NCBI GenBank assembly: GCA_006937955.1
Contig: SSNP01000010.1
Span: 1,234,306-1,298,305 of the forward strand
Length of the DNA: 64,000 nucleotides
DNA from: Pachypanchax playfairii
Taxonomy: Eukaryota; Chordata; Actinopteri; Cyprinodontiformes; Aplocheilidae
Direction of reading: 5' to 3'
Shown here piece after piece: positions 1 to 13,900 of the stretch. A model generated the notes under the pieces. It was not told where the DNA came from and made no database searches. It was given only the letters and a program-made list of their open reading frames with translations. The position numbers and the translations under genes were made by a program. Every line of letters begins with the position of its first letter. The first letter of the stretch is position 1.

Positions 1-25
1 GGGGGGGGGGGGGGGGGGGGGGGGG
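1..25. repeat. Poly-G homopolymer at window edge
   Basis: The window opens with 25 consecutive G residues before ordinary AT-rich sequence begins. It may be a genuine (G)n tract or a sequencing or contig-edge artefact. No function is implied. Confidence 0.8.
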
Positions 26-134
26 TTACCCTCAATTTACTATTTGTTCTTAAATCCCATCAGATTTCATAATTCAATCTTCTCTCTGGTGTTAATCTGG
101 TTTTATTTGTGTTTATTCTGACATCAAACTACAG

Positions 135-350
135 ACACTGACTCAGTCCTCAAACTGATCCAGATGTCTGAGCGTTGAAGGATCCTTCTACAGTCGACAT
201 GTTTCAGCTCCTTCCACAGATGTTCAGCAGGATTCAGCTCACAGCTCATAGAAGGTCAGTACGATGATTTGTTCTGATCCGTTCTTGGTGTTTTGGATTG
301 TGATCCTGTTGGACAACCTGCGACTAAGCTGTCTGCCACTGGGCAGCACG
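135..350 (-). mobile_element. Decayed Tc1 transposase fragment
   Basis: The minus strand around 135-240 reads ELNPAEHLWKELKHV, a clear relic of the Tc1 catalytic-glutamate motif (DLNPIEHLWKEL). Only a short stretch is readable and no terminal repeats were identified, so the outer limits are approximate. It lies on the far side of the last MIPEP exon visible here, probably inside the final MIPEP intron. Confidence 0.55.
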
Positions 351-1064
351 TGATCTCGACACAGAAACATATATTTGTTGAAAGACGCCATGTATCATGT
401 TTAAACTGTGTTATAATATCAGAAACGTACCCACAGGTAGCAAAAAAACATAGTTGATCTAAAGAAAAAGAAATCTTGTGTTTGCACACAACCCTGCAGA
501 GTCTGGCACTCAAACCTATAATCAGCTCCTTCTGACTCTCCCTCCTTTGTGCTTTAATCTGAACATAAATCAGAACACTGGGTGGCAGGAGGAGCTGACT
601 TTACATATTACAGCATATTGGCTTCGTCTACGGGCCAACAAAGCTCCTGTAAACAAAGATAAGAAACCTTTACAGGTGTGTTTAACTGGTAAATATGAGC
701 CATAATACAGGATCTAAACATAACAGCTGTGAAAACCCAAAGAAACTGCAGCTGGATGAATCAACTCTGTTCTGCTTGATACAAAGAAATAAGATGTACG
801 TAGCTTAGATTATGCTGATCCATCCCTTTAGTTATGCTGCTATGAGATCAGACTGTCGTTACTCTCCATGTTTGTATTTGTTATTGTCGCTGCTTTTAAC
901 GACGTTTGTAGGTCAAGACAGAAGTTCTCATCCTGATCCTGGTTCTGCTGGAGGTTCTTCCTGTTCTTTGCTTCTCAGGATGGAGGATTGTGTTGATAAG
1001 ATAATTAAATGCAATCTGTTGATTCATTAGACTGAAATGTTTTTAAATAAAACATTTAAATCTG

Positions 1065-1160
1065 AAGTATTGATGTGAATTAGACTTGATACTTCTGTAT
1101 AGTGTCCTGAAATGACTTCTGTTATTAACTGGTGCTTTATAAATACAACTGAACTGAGTT
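1065..1160 (+). repeat. Probable LINE/SINE 3' tail
   Basis: The stretch ends in a 'gctttataaataca' motif followed by short CTGAA-type repeats. This resembles the 3' tails of teleost non-LTR retroposons, which commonly end in 'ctttataaataaa' plus a simple repeat. The call rests on that resemblance alone. Confidence 0.3.
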
Positions 1161-1268
1161 GAATATAGAAGTTGTGTTACGAGAGATTTTTTTTACAGTA
1201 ATAAAGAGAAACAGCAGTAAACTCTCCCAGGAGGCCTTATAGTTCAGGTTTGGAGTATAAGAGCTTAA

Positions 1269-1874
1269 AGGTGCCAGTCTGATGTGAACCTTCAGAACTT
1301 TTAAGAGTCTTCATAAAGAGTGTAAACGTTTCTGTATCCCGCTCTGTGATAGGAACATATATGATCAAATAATATATAGTCTTCATTTATCCTGAAATAT
1401 AACTTATATTCTAGAGTTGTTCTCAGACCAGGAAGTAAAACACTCGATTTACCTAAAATCCCATCTCTCCCCCAGACCCTTCTGTCGTGAGTGCTGCCCC
1501 TCGAGCTGCCTGAATAAAATGAGTAATAAATTCCTGTAACTTTCGCAGCTAAAAGCACATTTTCACTGAGACAGAAAGTAAAATACTACAAACGGTGGTG
1601 TTTAGTGTCTTGCTTCCGACTCTCACAGCTCAGTGTGTGTGTTTAATCTGCAGGGGCAGCGCGGACACACCATGCACTTCCTGGAGTAACATTATTACAT
1701 CACTATGTTACAGTCAATCATTTTCCAGGAGAGAGTGGAGCAGCTGCTCAGAGCGCAGGATGCAGGAGGATTACTGAGAAATGTGTGTAATAAGCCAAAA
1801 ACCAGTCGGGTTTTTTAAAATAAGGAAATAACATTACAACATTGTTAAAGTTGATTTTGCGAGACACAGGACCT
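1269..1874. mobile_element. TTAA-bounded non-autonomous DNA element (putative)
   Basis: The segment is flanked by TTAA at 1265-1268 and 1875-1878, and both ends start with AGGTSC when read inward. TTAA target duplications are known for piggyBac and Kolobok transposons. No transposase is encoded. The terminal repeats are short and diverged, so the boundaries are tentative. Its right end lies 31 bp from the last MIPEP exon in the window. Confidence 0.4.
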
Positions 1875-1905
1875 TTAATATTTATGCCTAAAAATTTGGA
1901 CTTGC

Positions 1906-4900
1906 CTTCCACCATCAACATGGGCTCCTTGGCTCCTCCGTGGGCCAACATCTCCCTGCGGTAACGCTCACCCATGTCCCTAAAAACACACAAAAAACCC
2001 AAAAACGATCCAATTACAGATAAATGTTTTAACTTCTGTCAGCTGCTTACACATTGTAAAGCCGCTAACCAAAGTCCCCCGGGCAAACAGTCACCCCAGA
2101 TGCTTGTTCATCACAGAAAGGTGACAAAAAAATATCTGAAACAAGGAAACAACAGCAAGGAAAGGAACAAGGAAAGAGAAAATGCCAGAGGCCTCGGCTC
2201 TGTGGAGCTACATGAAGGCTGCTGTTATCCATGATGTGTAAATTCCACTCGCTGGTTCCAGTTTCTTACTCCTCGTGTCATATTCAGTGTTGAGACGTTG
2301 ACAGGATCCAGGGCAGGTGTCCCGTCACCTGTCCTGTCAAAGGACATCTGCCTCCGCTCACCAAACGGGAAACAGATTTAAACTGCATCACTTATGAAAA
2401 TTGTGAAACCACATACACATAAAAAGAATTGAGTCGAGACTAAAAATGAACTAAAACACATTTATTAAATCTGTAGAATCAGAATCATTTTGAAATAGTG
2501 AAAAAAAAAAACATTTCTTTGAAGTGAAACAGAAAATTTGAACCAGGACGTCACATTTTTTTCATAAAACTTGTAACTATCTGTGTACGAACAGGCAGAT
2601 CTGTTTTAACCACAAATAAACACATTTATAATAAAATAAACAAGTAGTTTTGGTCACTGTAGAAGAAATTCATGAGAAATGCAAGTTGTTGTCGTGTTTT
2701 TTGCTCTTTGTTGTTAATAATTATTTGATTTGAAATGTTTTCATCGCCTCTCACCTGTTTAAAGGATCTTGAACGAAGCACTGCTTCCACACCATGGAAG
2801 CCACGGCCCGAGACATGAGGTAGGAGTAGTATTTGGCTCCGTAGCCAATCAGGTGACTGAATCTCAGCTGCCACGCCTAAACACGACACACAAAATAATT
2901 CATTTTAAATGAAGCTTTGACGTAGATTTCATTATCCTGCCTGTCTGCTGTCCCCCCCCCAGTCCTCTTGGAGGACAAACACATGCAGCCTGGTTTTTTT
3001 AGACTTTGTGCCTCTTATCTAAAATGACGTCATCAAATATGCAAAAAAAGAAAGCAGACAACACTGACCCTTGTTTTAGGGAAACATCATCAACATGTTA
3101 TACATAGACGTAAACATGTACGTAATGTAGATGTTGAAACCAAAACTAAATTATAAACTACACATGTTGTATCCACAGCTGTCCTGTGACATGCTGACAG
3201 ACTCGAGGCTGCCAGGCGCCACCGGACCCTCCGACTACCACAAACCAGGCAGGATGGGTGAAGTGTGTAGCCCAAAGACACGACAGTAAAGCAATAAGAT
3301 GACTTGCTCTACCTCCTGAGATACTGCCGCCCATTTTAGTATCACATTTAGCTGTAATTAGTTAATTGAAGTTTTAACTGCAACTAACCCCCAAATCCAC
3401 CGTTTTTGCTGATAAACTCTATAAATGAGTGTTTAATAGTCCTGCAAACATTTCTGGGTCTTGTTTTTGGTATTTTAGCACATTTTTATACAGCAATTAA
3501 TTTTCTACCAGAAACTGTTAGTGGAGCGCCCTCTTCAGGTTAAGATGTTATACTGCACTTGAATCGAGCATTGCTATTGGCTGAGACCTTTTCTCTATGT
3601 GACATCAGGGTTCTGCATGTGAAGCTCGGTCTTGGCCACACCTCCATAGCAAGCGTTACAGTATTTATCAGAGTTCATTTTAGAGCAATGTTTGTGATGG
3701 TGGGAAAAAATGTTTTTGCACATTACTGAATGATTTTCTCCTCATGCTGGGATACTTTGAGCACCTCTCTGCAACACGTTTTCTGTTCCGGACAATGAAA
3801 TACTGCGGCCGCGCACAGCTGCACCTGTTGGCAGAGTCACACGATATTACTCGAGCTAATCTAAACGTAGCTTTAGCTCTGGCTAACAACAATGTACCAC
3901 TAAGGGAAGAGCTGCTAAGCTGCAGCAGGGTGAACGATCGGCTTGAAACTATACGGATCAGGACCATTTGACTCATCCACAAAAACAACTTCCTTCTTTT
4001 TTATCTGTTCCCTCTGTGACCACCTGTGTCAAGTGGCCCACCAAACCCCCTCCCCACCCCTATAAGTGCATTGGTCTTTCAGGCAACGCCTCCTTTTCAG
4101 GTATTTTTTAAAACATGGAGTGTGACCGGAGATGTATTTTGGAGGGAGGTGAATTACTATTTAACAAACACTATGATTGGGTGCAGCTGGTTTCACCAAT
4201 ACAACATGGCAGCACCTGTAAATGGGATAACATGGTGTCACTGATCAACATGGTCCATTTTTATAAAAGCTGATGGGAAATACTGACAGCAGACATTATG
4301 TTTTCAATATTGTAATATAAAACAGTCAAATTCCTGGTTAACAATCTCCCAAATTTCTTTTTTTCTTCTTGTCTTTTAAACTGATCATTAAATCGGTACA
4401 TTATTGACATTATGGTGAAAACTGCTGAGCCCTGAAGAGGCTGTTGTGCGACACATTCATCTATGAACACCAGAGGCAAGAAATAAAATGAAAAGCCATC
4501 CTGTTTGGGGGAATATGAACATACAGGTAAATATAACAAATGTGGAGTTCTTCAGGATCAGAGACGAGCTGTTAACACAGTGAATTCCCGTGGGCATCGG
4601 GCCTAAATAAAAAACCTGCTGACACTTTACGTCTGCAAGGTTTTAATATCGTATAAAGTGATAAAACTGAGTCAACACGCCTGTTATACTTTAATCTGAA
4701 AGAAATGCTGAGGCTGATTTAATAACCTGTTTTAATTCAACTCTTTCATAAAATCATGACGTAGTCCCGACAACGTCCCAGTTTAATTGATTTTCTGCTC
4801 ATTAAGCTGAAGCTGATAAGATGACACGATAAATCTACAGCTAGACATCAGACAGACTCAACAAACCAGAACAAAGAAATAATAAATACAGATTTCCTTT

Positions 4901-7900
4901 TATTCTAAAATGAAAATATATATATTTTAACACACCTTTGAAGGCTCTTCTATAAAAGAAGTAACATGGAAATTCCTAATTAGCAGAAAGCCCAGTTTTC
5001 TTCTCCTGTTCTCGCCCTGCTGTTGCCCGAAGGGGCCCCTCTCTGTATCTATACAGAGGAGGATTTTATGATCACAGCACACAGGAACTCTGGGGAATTC
5101 AGCTGGCAAACACTCAAACATCCAGCAGCTGCAACTGTCATTAAAATAATATCTGACTTTTAAATAAATTTAAACTTTAAGGATTTCTGCTCCAGATAAA
5201 AGTGGGAAAACTCAACAGACTGGATGATACGAGACTTACAGTACCTAATACCATCTAATAGTTGTACAAATTATTCAACAAAAGAAATGATTTATTGAAA
5301 TAAAGGTCTAACAAATCTTTAAAAAATAATCTGCTGCATTTCTCACCAGTGTTTTAAATTAAATTCATTTGAAATAAAAACATGATAGAGTTATAACCAA
5401 TTTGGTAAGATCAAATTTTATCTTAAGATCTGTAAAACTGACTTTGATAAAGCCATTTTTCAAAAAAAAGTTTTTATTAATCTAAAATTACACAAAATAC
5501 TGCAAAAATAGTAACAGCTAAAGGTTTTTAAATCCTTAACACCTTGAAATACTGAAAAATTATGTGTTTTTGTTGACTTGAGATGTTTAATGAATAATTG
5601 TTACATAACTGTTAAATAATAAAATTGGCTCTTACTGACTGTTATACATGGATCCTCCACTAGAGGGCAGAAGACATGTAAAGATCTGATGCAGCAGGTT
5701 TTTGAGGAACGGATTAAATATGATACAATTAACAATATTGGCTTAATCATAAGAAAACTTCAAGTTAAAAGTTCTACGAAAAAATAATAAAAACATCACA
5801 AAATTTTCAAAGCAATTTTTTGTAGATACTAATAAAAACTGATTTTATTTTTTAAGGCTAAAGATGGGATATGGAACTTGGAACAGAATAACATGGCACA
5901 AAGCCTTCAGCCATCTGGGTGCCAGGCTCGTTAACCCCCCCCACCCTCACTACTCCCCACCACCCCCCACCCCACGTGCTCCGATGCTGAGGTCGACCAA
6001 TATTCCTCACCAAACCCACTCAGATCCCTGATCCGAGCAGGATAATAATCAGCTCACTAATCATGCTCTCCAGCCCCGCTGATCACACACTAACTCTGAT
6101 GAAAGCAACTCCTACCTGATTAAAACTCAGTCATTGATTCAGTCCATGGCAAAGAGCTCATAATTGTCTCGTGGCTCCAATACTTCCTGCAGTCCTTCTT
6201 AAGATCCTCTGTCCTCCTCAAACAAATAAGGTATATAATCACCACATGTCCCCGGTGCTTCCAGCTGCTTGATCTGCAGACTCCACAGTACCAGCCTCAC
6301 TGTGCTGGATTATTTACGGTATTAGGCAACACAAAATGTTGCCCGCTGCTCTGCCAGCTATTGGCTGGTAGATGTAAACAAAATGCCAACGTCGTGCCCG
6401 TCAAAATTAATATTTTATAATATTTTACTTCAAATATAATTTTAAAAGGAAATGCTGTATTTTCATTCTACAACCCTCTAAAAACCCTGTCGATGTATTA
6501 TTTTGTTAAAAATATAGCTTTTAATGAAAATATTCCATATCCCACCTGCTAAAGTCCGTGCAACATACTGTATATGCATCAGATAAATATCATGGCTCGA
6601 TGTTACTCCATTTACAGATAGATTCAAACTGATATTTGTGTGTAGTTAATAAAAGACGTGACGGTGGCAGACAAAGTGTTTTGAACTAAGAAGCAGCTGT
6701 TTGAAGCTGAGTTTACAGATCTGGCAGCAGTCACACAGCTTTCAGGTTTCCTCCACTCTGAGCCATCCAACAGCATGAAAAACACTAAGGCCCTAAAGCA
6801 CCGAGTTGACACGACTCTTCTGAGCTGAGAGGACTTTAATAAGAGTGAATAGCACTCCTGAGAAAAGTCACGGCTCATATAACTCAAGGCAGAAGAAAGT
6901 TAGCAGAGTTTGTTCAGCAGCGATTCAGCAGCTTGGGTCACGGACATCAGACGCCTGTTAAATTGGTTTCTACAAACAAACAGTATAAATGAATCGATTT
7001 TAACTTGAGCTTTAAAACTGCATCATTCAGCTCGTGAATAATGAACTTTACCGTGTGGTTTAAAGCAGCTGACACTGTAATTAGAAATAAAAAGCGATTT
7101 AGTTTTTGGTTTTTCAGAAGACGCGTTAAGGCTCCATCACAACATTCTCCAAACTTTTCTTTTGTTTTTAATCCCTTTGCCTCACATTATATGATTAATG
7201 TCAGCTTTTCTAAAGGATGACATGTGACCCACATGTCATCCTTTTGATCCTTACATTCAACACAGAATAACTGCAGGCTTTTGACTTTGTTTTCTTTCTA
7301 CTTGAGATAAAAGATGTTCTTTTTGTTGCACCTTCTAAACTGAACTTGTGTTTTTTGTTCTATGATGCTTCACTGCATCTCTTCCATTTTTAGAAAAGAC
7401 TGTACAACAATTAAATGTTGTGTAATTTTAAACAGAATAAACATGCAGAACATTTTGCAGAAAATGTTTAAAATGTCTGAGCAGGAGGACAAACGTCTTC
7501 CTTTCTCCCATTTATCTCTAAATATTTTCCTCCTCTTTAAGTGGAGCATGTGGTTTGTGTTCATTGCAGCTGATTCCCTCTCTGTATACAGCAGGAACTC
7601 AGTCCCACTCTATAAAATACACACACGTCAGAGTCACCCCAGTGTTTAGAATCTGCACCTCTTTATGACCCATTAACCACACAAATGTTCCCTGAACTGT
7701 GGAAACTTTCTCCAAGACGTGTTTCCATTAAAACACACTGTCAGAAGTTTAGGAAAAAATAAAACAAGTTAATGGCTTTTATTTCTGGAAAATTTAAAGA
7801 AATTGTTTTTTACTTCTTCTGATGGAGAGATGATTAGATATTTGGTTGGAGAAATTACGACAAGTTTGAAACAAAATAACAAAAACCAGAATCTCTGAGG

Positions 7901-10900
7901 AAGGAGCTACAAAAGAAGGAGACCGTCAGGAGACGAGGAAAACCGCTGACTTCTGAGGGACTATGCAGCTCGACTGTAATCCCATTTCTGATGGCACGCC
8001 ATGTAATTATAACTCAGAGTGAAAGCTGTATGAAAACCATTTCTGGCTGGATTATGACTGTTTCTGATTCCATTTCGTCTCTTGGCTTCCTCTCTTTTCA
8101 CCCACAGCTGCAAAAGTAGGGGAATAAAATCGTTTTTCTCATTAGATCGCCGCTAGGAAGAGTTTCAAATACTTCCCACAGGAGAGCTCAGACAAAATCA
8201 CCGTCTGCTTTGTTATTTAAGCAGGGCTTCAAAAGGAGGTTTAATCCCTTAAACGCTGCAGTACCTGAGCAAAAGATACTCAGTGAGACAGAATGGAAAA
8301 GAAAAAGTGAGAAGAAAGATTAAGTACTGATGTCAAAATTGTCTTCTGCTGTTTGATTCTTCAGTGAATAAAACATAATGTGTCAAACTACAAATATCTG
8401 GTAAAAAAAAAAAGCATCAGATGGTTGAGACATACTGTATTAGGTGTATAAGGTAGGCCGTAGTATTTCCTCTGCATCTCCATCAGGGTTTCTGTGGTGG
8501 AGTGCTGCTGCGGTTTACCGTGGTAAATCTGGTCCAATGCTGCATAGAAAATCTAAAAATAAAATAAAAATATTACAATTATTAATTTCATAATGGATTA
8601 AATAAACTAAAACCCAACAAGTACACAAATACAGATCTAACAAATAAAAATTGAACCACAGACTCAGTATTAGGAAACTGGACCCTTTATCCTCTGGCTT
8701 GTGGCATTGCTCAGGGATGTGTTCTTGGACCCCTTTTATTTTCTATATGTTGCTGGTTTAGATTAGCAACTGGATGTTTTTGAAAAATTTTCAGCAAAAT
8801 CAGACAAAAAAAATTAAATGTGATTTTTGCCTTAAATCAATTTTGTTTCATCCTTCAAACCCATTAACAATCTAACCACACAATCATCTGCTAAAACTGT
8901 AGCACTCATCTTCAATCTGATAAATACACGTTAAATCTGTAGTTCAGTTCAGTTACTTTTAACTTGGGAACATCGCTAAGAAACCTCATCAAGAAATTAT
9001 AACTAATACATTTGTGTCTGTGTATCATGAGAATTTATTTTCAGATTAAGCAGCACACAATGAAATAAACATAATATGTAACTGATTTTCCCCAGTTTTA
9101 AATTAGTGGAATCAATTACTTGAATCTGGAAGTTTTATTTTAATTTAAATTAAAAGGTAAAAAAAGCACTATGACAATCAACAGTATAATATCGGTTTGT
9201 CAGTATAATGACAAACCGATAAATGACCAGGTATATTAAATATTTGGTGGTTATTTTACCTGCAACTGTGTGTCTGCTGCTCCACAAACCTTTTTGGATT
9301 CATACAAGCGAGCCACCATACTCTCAGGCAGAGGCTGATAAAACAGAGTAAACCCATCAGTAAACCACAGAAACCCAAATTCCTCTTTATCCTGAGTGTT
9401 TCATTTACCTGTCCAGTTTCATAATGACGCGCAAACTGGCGGATGACTCGATAGTCGGTAGCAAAATACTCCATCAGGATGGAGGGAACTTCGGCAAAAT
9501 CAGTCGCACATCTGGTTCCTAAAAAAGCAACGAGAGGCAGATTTTGTTGAGTTTATTTGTTCTTTTGAAACGCAGCAGATTCTTGTGTACTTGGGTTTAT
9601 AAGTGAAAGCAGACACCGTTCTGATTCATGTCAGAGAGTAAGACCAGGTCTGTTAACATCTCAGAAGAAAAGACTGTACAAAGAGGAGCTGGTGTTAACT
9701 CAATATTGATTATTATTATTATTCTACAACTTTCATGAGCTTTAAAGAGGTCCTTCCATTAAAAACAGTTTTTCTGAGGTTTCTGTTTAATATTTTAGCT
9801 CCACAGGTGTTCTTACCTTCATAGTGGGTGTAAAAACAGGTTGAAAACTGAAAGAGAAGTTGTTGATCTGTTTTCACACCAACTATGAAGGTAAGAACAC
9901 CTGTGGAGCTAAAATATTCAACAGAAACCTCAGAAAAACCGTTTTTAATGGAAGGGCCTCTTTAAAGATACTGTTTTTAAGGTTTAAACCATTAGGGATC
10001 TTGAATTACGAGGCATTCGATAACTTCTTTTGACGTGAAACAATGTCAGCTTTGGTACTTTAGTCTCATCTAAACCTTTCCTCAGGGCTCACACTCGATC
10101 AGATTTACCTCCCATTTCACAGTCACTACATGGAAACTAAAAACTCTCAGCTCTGTATGAAACAAAGTAATTCTAGCTTGTGACATTTGGGACAACACAG
10201 ACATCATTTACAGAGAAAAACACAAAATGTCAAACACAGATCACCTTCGACATGGTTGGTTCACTAGATCCTGTCTTAACTTTTCATGGACTTAAATTCA
10301 AGCTGCACTTGATTTCCACCTGGTTCAGAGAGTGAGTGTTTATGTGTGTGTGATGTCACTGCACCTGTCACGTGTTGGTACCGAGTCCGACCCAGCATGG
10401 AGTGCATGGCATGCCCCATCTCGTGGAAAAGGTTCTCCATCATGCCCGGAGTGAGCAGGGTGGGGGCGCTCTTTGTGGGGTGAGGCAGACTGAGCATCAA
10501 CACCACCACAGGTAGCTGGTACTGACCCGTCTCCTGACACCAGCGTCCACCACGAATGGTGAAATGACAGTCCTGTAAAAAGAGGAAGAGGAGTCAGATG
10601 ATGAAACTCTGACTACAAACAGGAGAATTTCTGTTGTAACATTAACAATAATAATAATCTGATTTTATAAACCAATTTAAAGGTTATTAAATGAGTCACA
10701 ACCTGAAATTTTTACTTTTCTACATGAAAACATTAATATTATGGTTTCCTAATGAATTTACAACGGCTGGAAAGCTGATTTTTAAAAGTGGAGCATTTGT
10801 TCACCCCTGGCTCTCTAAACCAGCCTACGTGCACCCCACGTGCACGCGTACTCATACACGAGATCTTAATCTCTCTCCATCTTGGTGTCAAACCGGCAGG

Positions 10901-13900
10901 ATATACCATATATGGACACGGCAGACCAATAAAGCTCTGCTATGCATTATTATAATGACCATCCACTGCAGTCAAAATATCACAAGTATTCTCGCGAGAC
11001 AGTAATGTGTTTAGAAATCAGGGTCAGAAAAGAGGATTTCTATTTTTTGTTTATGCGATTCTGTTTTATGGCCTGTAGAACTATTATAGAACATGAGTAT
11101 CCACGGTAGTAACAGGTTATGACTCCTTTAAAAACCCTAAATGAATAAATTAGAGTAAATTATTACTGGTCATTTATCTTTTATATTTATAAAAATCTAC
11201 ACCATGACAGAATATTAGGTAGTAAAAAAGTACATGAGCCTTTGATTAATCTGAAACTGTCATTAGAATCAAATGTTTTAATAAATCGGATGAAAATCAG
11301 GTGAGAGTGGATGATTGATGTTACTAACAGAAGACTGACAGCATGTTTTTAAAGGAGAACGCCCATTTTTTGCAATTGGGGCCTTATTTATTCTGTGAGA
11401 TGTGTTTTACTCGTCATCAGTGGTACTTTTTTGCAATTCGGATTCGTCTCGGAGATTTTTGATTCACACGGCAAACACCTAAACGCCAATAAACGAGAGT
11501 CGGTTGGGCCTGCGTTCGCCGACCCTAAATCGGTTTAAAATCAGTTCAAATCCGTTATTTTTTTAATCTGGCCATTTAGATACTCTATTGTTTATTCCGT
11601 TCCAGTGCCATCTTGAATCCTGCGCTCATAGAAATTATATTTTTTACAGTGACGGGAGAGTGACGTCATCTCTCCGCGCGCCCATTCTATTGGTGCAGTG
11701 GCTTAGCTTCCTTTGTTTACACTGGGATTCATTCAATGAATGGGTCGGCGAACGCAGGCCCAACCGACTCTCGTTTATTGGCGTTTAGGTGTTTGCCGTG
11801 TGAATCAAAAATCTCCGAGACGAATCCGAATCGCAAAAAAGTACCACTGATGACGAGTAAAACACATCTCACATAATAAACAAGGCCCCAATTGCAAAAA
11901 ACGGGCATTCTCCTTTAAAAGTGTTACATGGTTCAACAGAGGAGCCTCAGAGAACCCCAGATTAACTGTTCCTGCTACATATCAGGAGGCAGAAGGAGAA
12001 AAAAAACATCTCTGACGTGTCGGGACAGTCCGATTCACCGTAAGTGTTTTACACATCTATTTATCATTTGGACGAGCTGAAAAGCTGCTGGATGTTTTCT
12101 CTACAAATATAACAAAAAAGTACTGTATCTAACTGTAAAATCAGGTGTGAAACATGGTGGAGGTGGTATCATGGTGTAAACCTGTTTTACTAACAACTTT
12201 CCTACCATTCATGAAAATTTAGAAATCCCAGAATTACAACAAAAAATGTCAGAAACCCCAAATACTCCAGCTTTTTATGTCAATTCAAGTAGTTCAAGTT
12301 CAACAAACAGCTTGAAATGATAAAGTGAGTGATGAACTGCCAGAGCTTGAAAACAGGTAAAGTTGCCCCAAACTGGAAAATAACATACATTTCAGATTTA
12401 CACATAAAAGCCTTTTCAGGGACACAAATTGGGTTAATAGTGTAAAGCTGCAACAATGGAGGTAGCTGGATTATTAACAACCCTTCCTGTCTGCATAAAG
12501 TCAGTACACATTGAACACCTTGCAGTACCAGAACCTCGTGAACATCAGAGGAACACTACGGTACTGCAGAAAGTCATGTGTTGATACAAAAATGGTGAGA
12601 AAAAGTCAATCAACAATAGAAGAGACACAGAACATCATAACACTTAAAATGTGGGTCTTTCCTACAGAGACGTTACAAAGAAAGTCAAGAAGTCAATACA
12701 GTTTCCCTCACCATCGAAAGGCCCGCAGAAACTGGGACAAACTCTGACAAGAAATGGTCTGGCAGACCCAGAACCATAACTGAAGAGGACAAGTTCCTGA
12801 GACATATGTCTCACAGGACAACAGCTTCAAGCTCAGATTAACTGGTCATAGTGAACAAGTCTCAGTTTCAATTGTGAAGACTTCAAGTTGCAGCAAGAAA
12901 ACCACTGATATAACATCAGAATCAGAAGTTTGACTGTGTCATGAAACACCACTGGACCACTGAAGACTGGATGTTCTGGACTAATGAAACGTGAAACCTT
13001 CAGTTCATCATGCAGGACCTTTTATGTTATAGAGAAGGTGAAAGGATGTGGCATCAACTGTCAAACATGGAGGAGAAAGTGTGATGGTCTGGAACCAAAA
13101 TGGCTACCACAGCATTCTGCAGCACTGTGCAATAAGTCTGGTTCATCCTACAGCAAGATAATAACCCAAAACACAAGTCCAAGCTGTGTCACAACTACCT
13201 CAAGAGAAGAGAACAACATGGTGAGCTTGAAAACATGGAGACCAGCACAGTCTCCAGCCTTAAACCACATCCAGCTGGTTTGGGATGAACTGAACTGAAG
13301 AGTGACAGTAAAGCAACATACAAGTTCCACACAGTTAAACGAACCTCTGTAACAGATGTGGGAAGAACTTTGTAAAGAATATTTAATTTGTATTGTAGAA
13401 AGAACGTCCCGAGTGTGTTCTATCTGATGAGAATATAGTTTAATATAATGATACTAGTCGTCACGTACCTGATGAGGTTTATCTCTCCGGTGGAAAAAGT
13501 CACAGTAGATGTATCCCAGTAATCCCTCAGACTCGTGTACAACCGCCTTAAAAACACACGCAATTTCATAAATTACTTCTGAAAATGGTTTTTAATTGAA
13601 AGCATAAAATATACTATTATTTATGTTTTTATTTTATTAATTATTTCAAGGTGAATCCTTCATAATCAACTCAAACGATTTGCACTATGACAGAAGATTG
13701 TTTTCACCAGTTTGCGGACGTCTTCGCTCCACACCTCTCCACTTCCTGGATGCTCAGACACGAGCGAGACGCCGTACAGCTGAGAGAAAAGGTTGTTCAA
13801 ACCCTCCATACAAGCACCCAGAGAAAGAAACGGACTGTACAGACTCGGCTCGATGTTGTATCTGGAATCAATAACAAACAATATATCAGGAATGAAATAA

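Larger units (their letters stand above)
2877..8435. other. 5.6-kb MIPEP intron, no gene seen
   Basis: AT-rich intronic DNA between two MIPEP exons. I found no coding exon or RNA gene. It contains a diverged interspersed repeat (3150-3295), a possible non-autonomous element around 3340-3990 whose ends I could not define, C-rich tracts near 5935-5975, and a perfect hairpin at 7212-7244. Confidence 0.6.

Noticed and set aside
3744..3971. Open frame with a start codon at 3744 of about 75 codons
   Set aside because: It has no recognisable similarity or splice context, lies in a repeat-like part of a MIPEP intron, and is matched by an equally open antisense frame.
13148..13330. Small frames over 12984-13330 as genes
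   Set aside because: They are frame-shifted pieces and shadows of a dead Tc1 transposase.
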